From Clostridia bacterium (GTDB taxonomy: Bacteria > Bacillota > Clostridia > Christensenellales > Borkfalkiaceae): DNA of 20,902 nucleotides. The notes under the pieces were generated by a model. The model worked only from the letters and a program-made list of their open reading frames with translations. It did no database searches and was not told the DNA's origin. This document shows, in pieces, positions 7,982-15,181 of the stretch; the first letter of the stretch is position 1, and every line of letters starts with the position of its first letter. The stretch spans positions 1 to 20,902 of the forward strand of contig JAFVOV010000112.1 of NCBI GenBank assembly GCA_017505675.1, in the 5' to 3' direction. A program made the position numbers and the translations under genes.

Positions 7982-9154
7982 ATGGCAATCAATTTAACTA
8001 ATGCGGATAACGCTTTAAAATCAGTATATCTTGGCGTTATCGCAGAACAACTTAATCTTGGCGCTAATCCTTTTTTGGCGGCGATAGAAAAAAACTCAAA
8101 CGACGTTTACGGAAACGAAGTTAGACAACTTGTTTCTTTTGGTGTAAACGGCGGTATAGGCGCAGGAACGGAAGACGGAAATTTACCGTCGGCGGCTGGT
8201 AATAATTATAAGCAATTCGTTTCAACGCTTAAAAACCTTTACGGCGTTATTGAAATTTCTGATAAGGCAATAAGAGCGTCGGAAACTAATAGTGGCGCGT
8301 TCGTAAACCTTTTGAATGCGGAAATGGAAGGACTAATTAAATCAAGCAGATATAATTTAGGTAGAATGCTTTTCGGTGACGGTAGCGGAGAACTTGCAAC
8401 CGTTTCGGTAGTGGATTCAAATATTGTGGTTGCAAGTTCTTGCCAAAACCTTGTTGAAGGAATGGTTGTAGACTTTATTGACGGCGACGGCAACGTGGTT
8501 GAAAATGCCAGCGGAAAACGCATCTCGGCAATGGATAGGGAAACTTGCATTATCAAGGTTGAAGGCTTAAATCACGCAGATATTGCGGTAAATTACAAAA
8601 TAGTTATGCAAGGCTCTTATAATAAAGAAATCACGGGTTTAAAAAAGATTTTTGACAAAAAAACCACTTCGCTCTACGGTTTAGACGTTGCAACTAACGC
8701 TTGGCTTAAACCCTACCGCAGAGAAAGCGTGGGCGCGCTTGACGAAATTACTTTGCAGACGGCTATTGATAATATTGAAGACAGTTCTGGTAATGGCGTA
8801 AACTTTATTATGTGTTCTTACGGCGTACGCAGGGCGTTTCAGTCTTTTTTGTCAAGTCAAGGCAATCGCGTAAACACTATGGAACTTGCCGGTGGGTATA
8901 AGGCGTTAAGTTACAACGGTATTCCCGTAGTTGCGGATAAATTCTGCCCGTCGGGTACTATGTATTTGCTTAACACTAACGATTTTTGTTTGCATCAACT
9001 TTGTGATTGGCAATGGCTTACTGACGACGACGGAAAGGCGCTTAAACAAGTTCCTGGAAAACCTGTTTATACGGCAACTTTAGTTAAGTATGCGGAACTT
9101 ATTTGTTCTAACCCGATAGGACAAGGGATTCTTACGGGAATTATGGAATGCTAA
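7982..9154 (+). CDS. Major capsid protein, HK97-fold type
   Basis: This 390-residue protein is the predicted shell subunit. It has an N-terminal helical arm, an extended-loop-like part (FGVNGGIGAGTEDGNLP, then LKNLYGVIEISDKAI), a variable beta-rich insert around residues 130-220, and the C-terminal P-domain core. The core includes FIMCSYGVRRAFQSFL and YNGIPVVADKFCPSGTMY (about 310-327), which is characteristic of phage capsid proteins that need no N-terminal protease processing. The length is normal. GGAG lies about 10 bases upstream of the ATG. A terminator hairpin follows directly, so this gene may be expressed more than the ones behind it. The reading frame is intact, with no sign of decay. 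Confidence 0.88.
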   Translation: MAINLTNADNALKSVYLGVIAEQLNLGANPFLAAIEKNSNDVYGNEVRQLVSFGVNGGIGAGTEDGNLPSAAGNNYKQFVSTLKNLYGVIEISDKAIRASETNSGAFVNLLNAEMEGLIKSSRYNLGRMLFGDGSGELATVSVVDSNIVVASSCQNLVEGMVVDFIDGDGNVVENASGKRISAMDRETCIIKVEGLNHADIAVNYKIVMQGSYNKEITGLKKIFDKKTTSLYGLDVATNAWLKPYRRESVGALDEITLQTAIDNIEDSSGNGVNFIMCSYGVRRAFQSFLSSQGNRVNTMELAGGYKALSYNGIPVVADKFCPSGTMYLLNTNDFCLHQLCDWQWLTDDDGKALKQVPGKPVYTATLVKYAELICSNPIGQGILTGIMEC

Positions 9155-9167
9155 AAATTTTTTACAA

Positions 9168-9201
9168 AGGGGGTTGCCGTTTAGGTAACCCCTTATTTTT
9201 T
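9168..9201 (+). terminator. Terminator hairpin directly after the major capsid gene
   Basis: Bases 9168-9178 pair with 9184-9194 over 11 positions (two G-U pairs) around a GTTTA loop, followed by ATTTTTT. It lies inside the cassette, 13 bases after the capsid stop codon and 11 bases before the next ATG. It probably lets part of the transcripts end, giving more capsid than connector mRNA. Confidence 0.8.
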
Positions 9202-9212
9202 AAGGAGAAGTT

Positions 9213-9776
9213 ATGAAAATTAGAGACGTGTTAAAAGCGGTTACAATGCAGACGGGTAGGCTCAACGTGCTTGAATATTTAGAAGATGAAACGGTTGACG
9301 TTAGCGGTACGGATATAAAAGAAACGGTTAATCTTTTAACGGGGCTTACTAATTTAGTTATAAGTGAACTTGCCGCAACTTATATACCTATGGTTACGGT
9401 GGAAAGGGTGAGCCTTAAAGACGGTAAGGCGTATTATAAAGACTTTCTTAAAAAGGTGCTTTCCGTGCGTGAAGTATATTCTACTTTGGGTAAAGCCGTT
9501 CCTTTTATAGAAACCGCAAGTTTTTTAACCGCAGATTTATCGGCGGTGGATATTGAATATGAATTTTTACCCGATAATTACGGTTTAGACGACGATATAG
9601 GGTATTCGGAAAAAGATATTCCGTCAAGAGTTTTAAGTTACGGTGTCGCGGCGGAATTTGCTATAAGCGAAGGTAGGTTTGAAGAAGCGGTTGGGTGGCA
9701 TAAAAGATACGTTGACGGGGTGGCGGAAAAGTGTTTGCCTAAAAATAGCGTGATTAAAAAAAGGAGTTTTATTTGA
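9213..9776 (+). CDS. Head-tail connector/adaptor-like protein
   Basis: This 187-residue protein follows the capsid gene. It starts at ATG with AAGGAG five bases upstream. The N-terminal half is helical (IRDVLKAVTMQTGRLNVLEYL, then a helix around residues 35-55). A beta-rich middle (about 60-115) is followed by a conserved-looking helix pair (SRVLSYGVAAEFAISEGRFE, then EAVGWHKRYVDGV). That last pattern is what I recall from gp4/gp6-like adaptor proteins that sit beneath the portal of podoviruses. Its position between capsid and tail-nozzle-like genes agrees. The function is inferred from position and pattern; I cannot show homology without a search. The stop TGA overlaps the start of the next gene. 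Confidence 0.65.
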   Translation: MKIRDVLKAVTMQTGRLNVLEYLEDETVDVSGTDIKETVNLLTGLTNLVISELAATYIPMVTVERVSLKDGKAYYKDFLKKVLSVREVYSTLGKAVPFIETASFLTADLSAVDIEYEFLPDNYGLDDDIGYSEKDIPSRVLSYGVAAEFAISEGRFEEAVGWHKRYVDGVAEKCLPKNSVIKKRSFI

Positions 9777-11020
9777 TGCGTAAAAATTATATGAATTTTA
9801 ACGGAAACGCGGAACGGACGGTTAAAATAGAAAATTTTAAAAGCGTTACCGAATTTGGGGAAAATTTAGTTATATACAAAAATTTATATAAAGGGTTTAT
9901 GCGTAAATATTCTATAAACGTAATGCCATCGGAAGTTCTTGCGCTATATACCGCGCTAAATAGAACTTACGCCTTTTGTAAGGACGGGAATTTATATTCT
10001 TATTCTGATGAAGTTGGCGCGGAAAAAGTCGCCACGATAGGTGGCGGAGCGCCACTTGTTGCAGAAGTTTTGTTTAACGGAAGTTCTGCGCTTTTATGCG
10101 TGGGGGAAGAGCAATCTTTTATAATAAACGGAGAAGAAAAAATTGCGTTAGAATTTCCTTTTGGTAGTTCAATAGACGTTTATAACGGCAGGGTGTTTAC
10201 CGCTAAAAATAAGACGATAACTTTTGGCGGGGCGTTTGATTTTATAAATTATTCGGTAACTAAAGCCGTGGGTGTTATTAGCGTTCCTGAAGGCGCAGGT
10301 GAAATATTAAAACTCGTTACTCAAGAAAACAATCTTATCGTAGTGTGTGAAAATTGCGCTTATAAGTTGAGCGCTGATGAAAATTTAGTTTTTAACTTTA
10401 TAAAATACGCGGATTTTAGCCATAAGGTTGAAGATAAAACGGTTAAAGAGATAGGCGGTAAAATATATTTTATATCTAAAGGAAAAATGTGCGTTTTTTG
10501 CGGTGGTAACGTTTCTTATAAAAGCACTTTATTTAAAAAACTTTCTTACGCGGTTATAGGGGATGCAGTTTGCTTTGAAAATAAATATTTATTGCCTGTA
10601 AATATAGGTGGTAAAGTTTACGCTTATACCTTTGATACCATAAGCGGTGCAGAGTGCTTTGAAATCGCGTCTTCCGGAATTATTTCGGATAGCGGTTATT
10701 TTGCTGATAACGATACTTTAACGCTTATAAAATTAACGCGTAGCGGAACTTTAGCAAAACAAATTTGGCAAAGCAATAGCCTAGATTTTTTAGTAAATAA
10801 TAAAAAACTTTTATCGGCGATAGAAATTTACTTGGGCGGAAACGCAACGCTAGAAATTTTTGGGGACTTTGGAATTTATAGTGTTCCGCTAAAAAAGGGG
10901 TGCAATATCAAAAAGTTATCTTTGCCGTCAAAAGAATTTAGTTTTAAGTTAAAGGCGTCTTCACTAGAAGAAATCGTGGCTAAAAATTTTAGAATAAAAT
11001 ATAAGATTTTAGGGGGATAA
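9776..11020 (+). CDS. Beta-rich protein, possible tail-nozzle or DNA-stabilisation protein
   Basis: This 414-residue protein consists almost entirely of short beta strands with repeated patterns such as YAFCKDGNLYSY, IYFISKGKMCVF and GGKVYAYTFD, suggesting a beta-propeller. In short-tailed phages a protein of this kind (P22 gp10-like or T7 tail tubular protein B-like) follows the adaptor and plugs the portal. That is my inference from order and secondary structure. The start is either ATG 9776, which shares one base with the previous TGA (TGATG), or TTG 9773. AAGGAG lies at suitable distance from both. The gene looks more AT-rich than its neighbours and has many cysteines for a virion protein. 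The reading frame is intact. Confidence 0.62.
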   Translation: MRKNYMNFNGNAERTVKIENFKSVTEFGENLVIYKNLYKGFMRKYSINVMPSEVLALYTALNRTYAFCKDGNLYSYSDEVGAEKVATIGGGAPLVAEVLFNGSSALLCVGEEQSFIINGEEKIALEFPFGSSIDVYNGRVFTAKNKTITFGGAFDFINYSVTKAVGVISVPEGAGEILKLVTQENNLIVVCENCAYKLSADENLVFNFIKYADFSHKVEDKTVKEIGGKIYFISKGKMCVFCGGNVSYKSTLFKKLSYAVIGDAVCFENKYLLPVNIGGKVYAYTFDTISGAECFEIASSGIISDSGYFADNDTLTLIKLTRSGTLAKQIWQSNSLDFLVNNKKLLSAIEIYLGGNATLEIFGDFGIYSVPLKKGCNIKKLSLPSKEFSFKLKASSLEEIVAKNFRIKYKILGG

Positions 11021-11022
11021 AT

Positions 11023-11922
11023 ATGGAATTTAATTTACCAACCAACAAAGAAGAAATGTACACTATATTAAACGAACTTTATCATTATTACCGAATAACG
11101 CGCCCAGTATATCAAGGCGCTAACTTAACGGAAATGACGCTAACTAGACTTGAATATACACCGCCTACGGACGAAGAAATTTTGATTAGGGCGGAAAAGG
11201 CGGTGAGCGCCAAACACGAAAGGGAACTTATAGAATATAAAAGCGCGCTTAACGAAGAGATAACTTATTTAACTGAAAAGATAGCGCTAACTGAAAAGAA
11301 CTTAATTTCAGAAACGGATTCAATAAAAACTTTGTATGATGAAAGCGTTAAAAGTTTAACGGAACGCGCGGTAAATTCAGGGTTATATTCATCAAGCATA
11401 ATAGTGGATAAAATCGCAGTTTTAGAAGACGGCAAAAATAAAAGTATAGCCGAAGCGAATAGAAAAAGCAATGAAGAAATTGCAACGCTTTCAGCAAAAA
11501 AACAAATTGCGGAAAATAAACTTTTAGGCGCGGAAGACTATTTTTTATCCGTACACGACAGCGAAGTTGAAGATATGCGCCTTAAACTTTTAGACGAGCG
11601 TAACGAAAAGGTGACGGAAGTTTTTAAGTATAACAACGGACTTGATGAAAAAGAACAAAGATATTCAAACACCGTTAAGCAGGCAAACGCAAACTTGCAG
11701 TTGCGATTTCTTGATATTAGCACGGGTGAGTTTACTAAAGAGCAACTTACTGAAATGGGTTATTACACCGACGTTATAAAATGCGTTTGCGGATATTACG
11801 ATACTTTATCCGCAACAGACGCGTTTGCCGATTTGGGTTCTGAAAAGAAACTTGCCGTGTATCTTGACGACCATTATCAAAATATTTTATACGCGTATAA
11901 CTTGCGCGCTCAATCAGCATAA
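11023..11922 (+). CDS. Coiled-coil protein ending the capsid cassette
   Basis: This 299-residue protein is of unknown function and is preceded by AGGGGG. Residues 1-50 form a small ordered segment. About residues 55-225 form long charged helices (E, K, A, L, N rich) with a break at SGLYSSSII. That break resembles the RGLxRSS-like motif I recall in phage proteins of gut clostridia. The last 70 residues (STGEFTKEQLTEMGYYTDVI onwards) look globular. It has no signal peptide or membrane segment. As the last gene of the cassette it could be an internal virion/ejection protein, a minor structural protein or, if the cassette is domesticated, a cargo or regulator. There is no clear terminator between it and ispG. 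Confidence 0.6.
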   Translation: MEFNLPTNKEEMYTILNELYHYYRITRPVYQGANLTEMTLTRLEYTPPTDEEILIRAEKAVSAKHERELIEYKSALNEEITYLTEKIALTEKNLISETDSIKTLYDESVKSLTERAVNSGLYSSSIIVDKIAVLEDGKNKSIAEANRKSNEEIATLSAKKQIAENKLLGAEDYFLSVHDSEVEDMRLKLLDERNEKVTEVFKYNNGLDEKEQRYSNTVKQANANLQLRFLDISTGEFTKEQLTEMGYYTDVIKCVCGYYDTLSATDAFADLGSEKKLAVYLDDHYQNILYAYNLRAQSA

Positions 11923-11935
11923 ATTTAACGGGCTA

Positions 11936-11983
11936 TTAAAATATTTTCTTTACTTTTATTAAAAGATATGTTAAAATATTTTC
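11936..11983 (+). repeat. Two 13-base direct repeats with palindromic core around the ispG promoter
   Basis: TTAAAATATTTTC occurs exactly at 11936-11948 and 11971-11983, 35 bases apart. Its core AAAATATTTT is its own reverse complement. The first copy ends right before the -35 hexamer. The second contains the -10 hexamer and ends at the base before the ispG ATG. It could be an operator pair or a chance product of AT-rich promoter DNA. Confidence 0.6.
11949..11977 (+). promoter_or_regulatory. Extended -10 promoter of ispG, giving a leaderless transcript
   Basis: TTTACT (11949-11954), a 17-base spacer and TAAAAT (11972-11977) with a TGT extension form a good sigma-A-type promoter. Only six bases separate the -10 from the ATG at 11984, so transcription should start at or next to the start codon. 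No ribosome binding site is present. Confidence 0.6.
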
Positions 11984-13024
11984 ATGAGTAAAAAAATAAA
12001 TGTCGGCGGCGTTTTTATCGGCGGCGGTGAAAGAGTTAAAATTCAATCAATGTCCACATTTAAAATTTCCGATACGGAAAAAGCGGTGGAAGAATGTATG
12101 CGCTTAAAAGAAGCAGGCGTTGATATTATGCGGTTTTCCGTTCTTGACGAAAAGGATGCCGCTGCGTTTAAAGTAGTAAAAAAGCGCGTTGATTTGCCGC
12201 TCGTTGCGGATATTCATTTTGATTATAGGCTTGCAATTAAGGCGATAGAAGGCGGCGCGGATAAAATTCGCATTAACCCCGGTAATATCGGCGGTGAAAA
12301 TAACGTTAAGGCAGTTGCCGACGCGTTAAAGGCAAACGGAGTACCCGTGCGCGTTGGTTCTAATACGGGCAGTATTGATAAAGAGTTTTTATCTAAATTC
12401 GGAAAGAGCGAAGTTTCTTTGGGTGAAAGTGCCCTGAAAAACGTAAGGCTTTTAGAAAAGTACGGCGTTAACGATATAGTTATTTCCGTTAAAGCGTCAG
12501 ACGTGCGCCTTGCTACGCGCGCTTACGAATACGTTGCAAATAAAACCGATTATCCTTTGCATTTGGGCGTTACTGAAGCGGGTACGGAATACAACGGGGT
12601 TATCAAGAACGCTATGGGTATAGGCGCTCTACTTCTTAAAGGCATAGGGGATACGATAAGAGTAAGTTTATCTGCAGACCCCGTTAGGGAAGTGGTTGCA
12701 GCGCGCGCAATATTATCGGCGCTTGGAATTATAAACGACGGCGTTAAAATTATCGCTTGCCCTACTTGCGGGCGTTGTGAGTGGGACTGTATGGCGTTTG
12801 CAAAGAAGGTTGAAGATTACACTTCGGGTATAAAAAAGCCGTTGACCATTGCCGTTATGGGGTGCGTTGTGAACGGACCGGGCGAGGCTGCTGATGCTGA
12901 TTTGGGCATTGCGGGCGGAAAAGATTGCTGTGTGATTTTTAAGCAGGGCAAAGTTTATAAAAAGGTTGAAAAAGACCTTGTTGAAAAGGAATTCTTTCAG
13001 GAGATAGATAGATGTATACGGTAA
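11984..13024 (+). CDS. ispG: 4-hydroxy-3-methylbut-2-en-1-yl diphosphate synthase (IspG/GcpE)
   Basis: IspG catalyses the next-to-last step of the MEP pathway, reducing ME-cPP to HMBPP for isoprenoid synthesis. This 346-residue protein has the short bacterial architecture: a TIM barrel (VADIHFDYRLA, KIRINPGNIG, RVGSNTGS) and a C-terminal [4Fe-4S] domain. The cluster ligands are Cys259, Cys262 and Cys294, with Glu301 in GCVVNGPGEA. Their spacing equals that of E. coli IspG. The start is fixed: an in-frame TAA lies 12 bases upstream, and MSKKINVGGVFIGGG is the family's N terminus. No Shine-Dalgarno sequence precedes it, so translation is probably leaderless. The 3' end overlaps the PolC-like gene by 13 bases. 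The usual upstream partners (dxr, rseP) are replaced here by phage genes. Confidence 0.95.
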   Translation: MSKKINVGGVFIGGGERVKIQSMSTFKISDTEKAVEECMRLKEAGVDIMRFSVLDEKDAAAFKVVKKRVDLPLVADIHFDYRLAIKAIEGGADKIRINPGNIGGENNVKAVADALKANGVPVRVGSNTGSIDKEFLSKFGKSEVSLGESALKNVRLLEKYGVNDIVISVKASDVRLATRAYEYVANKTDYPLHLGVTEAGTEYNGVIKNAMGIGALLLKGIGDTIRVSLSADPVREVVAARAILSALGIINDGVKIIACPTCGRCEWDCMAFAKKVEDYTSGIKKPLTIAVMGCVVNGPGEAADADLGIAGGKDCCVIFKQGKVYKKVEKDLVEKEFFQEIDRCIR

Positions 13025-14535
13025 AGACCAGCGCGGAATTTATCGCTGACGTAAGGGCGCTTGATTCTAGGCTTATGAATATCCGTTTAAGCGGTATTGA
13101 GATAGATAGAAAGGCGTTTAAAATCCGCTATTCTTTTATATGCGACCAGACTGTTGATGAAGATTTGAAAAGGAAAATTTTACAAGAAGCGGAAAAAATA
13201 ACTTCACCGGCGTTTTCAACGGTTGAAGTGTTCGTTAAAAAAATAGTCAGCAACGACCAACTTGTAAACGTTGAAATTTACAACTATATAAACGCTAATT
13301 ATCCGTCGCTATCCATATTCTTAAAACCCACCGACGTTAGGTCGGTAGTCGTAGGTAATATGGTTAAATATACGGTTAGGCTCACAAAAGACGGCGCGGA
13401 ATACGTTACTAAAAACGGCGCGTTAAATAAACTTAACGAGTTTTTAGAAAAGCGGTTTTGTTCGGATTTCGTTGGCGCAACGGAAATAAAAGAAGCGGAA
13501 GAAACGGTTAGCCTATTATCTGAAGAAGTTTACGCTGACGAGTTGCAAAAAATTGAGCATAGAACTATTAGGGTGAACGACGTTGTTGTTATTGACGACG
13601 AAAACATGGGCGACCTTGCCGTGTATATTGAAGATGCAACTAGTGGCGAAGTTACCGTTTGCGGAACGGTAACCGATATTGCAGAAAGGCAAACTAAAAA
13701 CGGCAAACCGTTTTTAATTATCCATCTTGACGATACTACTGGTAAAACTAGCGGTGTGTATTTTTCTAAGAAAAGCACTTATCATAAAATTAAAGACATT
13801 ACCGTTGGTGAAGATATTATCGTGCGCGGTAGTATAGGCGAATATAACGGTAGGCGTTCGTTTACTTTTGATAAGATAAATCGTTGTACTTTCCCTAAAG
13901 ATTTCGTTAAAAAAGAAAAATTTAAAAAGTCTGCGCCAAGGGAATATAAACTTATTTTTCCAAGCGAAGCGAATACGATTAAAGTTAAAAGCGTATTTGA
14001 TGCGGAAGACAATTTGCCCGCAGAACTTACCGAAAACGTTTACGTCGTTTTCGACCTTGAAACTACGGGGCTTGATTTTATGAATAACGGCATAACGGAA
14101 ATAGGCGCGGTTAAACTTGTGGGTGGCAAAATAGTAGAGCAGTTTACAACGCTAGTTAAGCCTGATTACGCCATCACGCAGGAAAATATAGATATAACAG
14201 GCATTACGCCTGAAATGGTTAAGGACGCGCCTAAAATCAGCGCGGTTATACCTGATTTTATGAAGTTTATAGACGGCGCTATTTTGGTTGCGCATAACGC
14301 GGAATTTGACCTAAAGTTTATTAAGCGTTTTGCCGGCGCTGAAGAATACGAAGTTAAAAATAAAGTTTTAGATACGGTTGAAATTGCCCGCGCAAATTTA
14401 CCGCAACTTCGTCGGCACGACCTTCATACTATAGCCGAGCATTTTGGGATAGTTTTCCATCACCATAGGGCGCTTTCTGATTCGTACGCTACGGCAGAAG
14501 CGTTTATTGAACTGATGAAAATAAAAAATCGCTGA
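13012..14535 (+). CDS. polC: Truncated PolC: N-terminal + OB + DEDDh exonuclease, no PHP or polymerase
   Basis: This 507-residue protein matches the front of PolC, the replicative polymerase of Bacillota, which is normally about 1,400 residues. Residues 1-175 resemble the PolC N-terminal domain. About 205-300 form an OB domain (VTVCGTVTDIAERQTKNGK). About 340-505 form the proofreading exonuclease with Asp348/Glu350 (FDLETTGL), Asp433 (HNAEFD), and His485 and Asp490 (HRALSD), a complete DEDDh set. Between OB and exonuclease, where PolC has its first PHP half, there is only a 45-residue linker. After the exonuclease the protein stops, so the second PHP half and the polymerase are missing. No polymerase remnant lies before rimP, so this is a clean short form and not a frameshift. 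AGGAG is 8 bases before the ATG. It may act as a separate proofreading or repair exonuclease. Confidence 0.85.
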   Translation: MYTVKTSAEFIADVRALDSRLMNIRLSGIEIDRKAFKIRYSFICDQTVDEDLKRKILQEAEKITSPAFSTVEVFVKKIVSNDQLVNVEIYNYINANYPSLSIFLKPTDVRSVVVGNMVKYTVRLTKDGAEYVTKNGALNKLNEFLEKRFCSDFVGATEIKEAEETVSLLSEEVYADELQKIEHRTIRVNDVVVIDDENMGDLAVYIEDATSGEVTVCGTVTDIAERQTKNGKPFLIIHLDDTTGKTSGVYFSKKSTYHKIKDITVGEDIIVRGSIGEYNGRRSFTFDKINRCTFPKDFVKKEKFKKSAPREYKLIFPSEANTIKVKSVFDAEDNLPAELTENVYVVFDLETTGLDFMNNGITEIGAVKLVGGKIVEQFTTLVKPDYAITQENIDITGITPEMVKDAPKISAVIPDFMKFIDGAILVAHNAEFDLKFIKRFAGAEEYEVKNKVLDTVEIARANLPQLRRHDLHTIAEHFGIVFHHHRALSDSYATAEAFIELMKIKNR

Positions 14536-14542
14536 AAAACGC

Positions 14543-14571
14543 TTGCATTATAAATAAAAATGTGTTATTAT
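14543..14571 (+). promoter_or_regulatory. Extended -10 promoter of the rimP-nusA-infB operon
   Basis: TATTAT (14566-14571) carries a TGT extension. A weaker -35 (TTGCAT, 14543-14548) lies 17 bases upstream. Transcription would start near 14578 and give a leader of about 75 bases that contains a hairpin. Confidence 0.6.
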
Positions 14572-14598
14572 AACTATGCTAATAAGACACGCTTGACT

Positions 14599-14631
14599 TA
14601 TGAGAACGGAAATCCGTTCTCATATCTTTTT
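14599..14631 (+). terminator. Leader hairpin/attenuator upstream of rimP
   Basis: Bases 14599-14609 pair perfectly with 14614-14624 (11 base pairs, AAAT loop), followed by a T-rich tract (TCTTTTT). It lies between the promoter and rimP, so it can only act as an attenuator of this operon or as the terminator of the ispG-polC transcript. In B. subtilis the nusA operon is reported to be autoregulated through NusA-stimulated termination in its leader, which fits this placement. Confidence 0.75.
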
Positions 14632-14652
14632 ATAAGGCGTTTCGGGAGAGTT

Positions 14653-15117
14653 ATGAAAATTAAATCTATTGACGAAATTACAGAATTTTGTAGCAAAATT
14701 GCCGAACCTTTAGGTATTACCGTTGCGGAAGTTGAGTTTAAGCAAGGCAAAAACCCCGCGCTTACCATTTATATTGATAAAGAAGGTGGCGTTGACCTTG
14801 ACACTTGCGAACTTTTCCATAGGGCTATTGACGAACCGCTCGATACGCTTGACCCGACTTTTGGCGCGTCATACACCTTAAACGTTTCAAGTTTGGGGAT
14901 AGATAGACCTTTTAAGACCGAGAATGATTTTCTTTCACACGTTGGTAAAAAGGTAGAAGTTAAACTTGTTTCACCTATTAAGGGCAAAAAGTTTTACGAC
15001 GGTATACTTGCATCATACGACGGTAAATGTATAACCTTAAAGGTTGACGAAAAAAACACTTTTACCATTGACCTTAAAAACACGGTTAAGGTAAACGATT
15101 ATATTGATTTTGAATAA
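14653..15117 (+). CDS. rimP: Ribosome maturation factor RimP
   Basis: RimP binds free 30S subunits and helps their late assembly. This 154-residue protein has the two-domain layout: an N-terminal alpha/beta domain with the conserved LTIYIDKEGGVDLDTC segment, and a C-terminal SH3-like barrel (VGKKVEVKLVSPIKGKKFYD). The signature SSLGIDRPF sits between them. The start is ATG 14653, with GGGAGAG just upstream. The frame is open further upstream, but the extra 31 codons would run through the leader hairpin and are not RimP-like. It is the first gene of the nusA-infB operon, as in most Bacillota. Confidence 0.93.
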   Translation: MKIKSIDEITEFCSKIAEPLGITVAEVEFKQGKNPALTIYIDKEGGVDLDTCELFHRAIDEPLDTLDPTFGASYTLNVSSLGIDRPFKTENDFLSHVGKKVEVKLVSPIKGKKFYDGILASYDGKCITLKVDEKNTFTIDLKNTVKVNDYIDFE

Positions 15118-15181
15118 GCCGAATATTAGGCTTGAAAAATAAAAAAATTAACTTAAAGATACAATTATCAAGGAGAGAACA

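Noticed and set aside
3882..11977. Attachment sites (attL/attR) from TGTTAAAAT at both cassette ends
   Set aside because: Nine AT-rich bases inside two promoters are too little. There is no integrase gene and no tRNA target.
14560..14652. 31-codon N-terminal extension of RimP
   Set aside because: It runs through the -10 region and leader hairpin and does not resemble RimP. ATG 14653 has GGGAGAG upstream.
15115..15134. AAGCC/GGCTT hairpin between rimP and nusA as a terminator
   Set aside because: It has only five base pairs and no T tract follows. At most it is a processing site.
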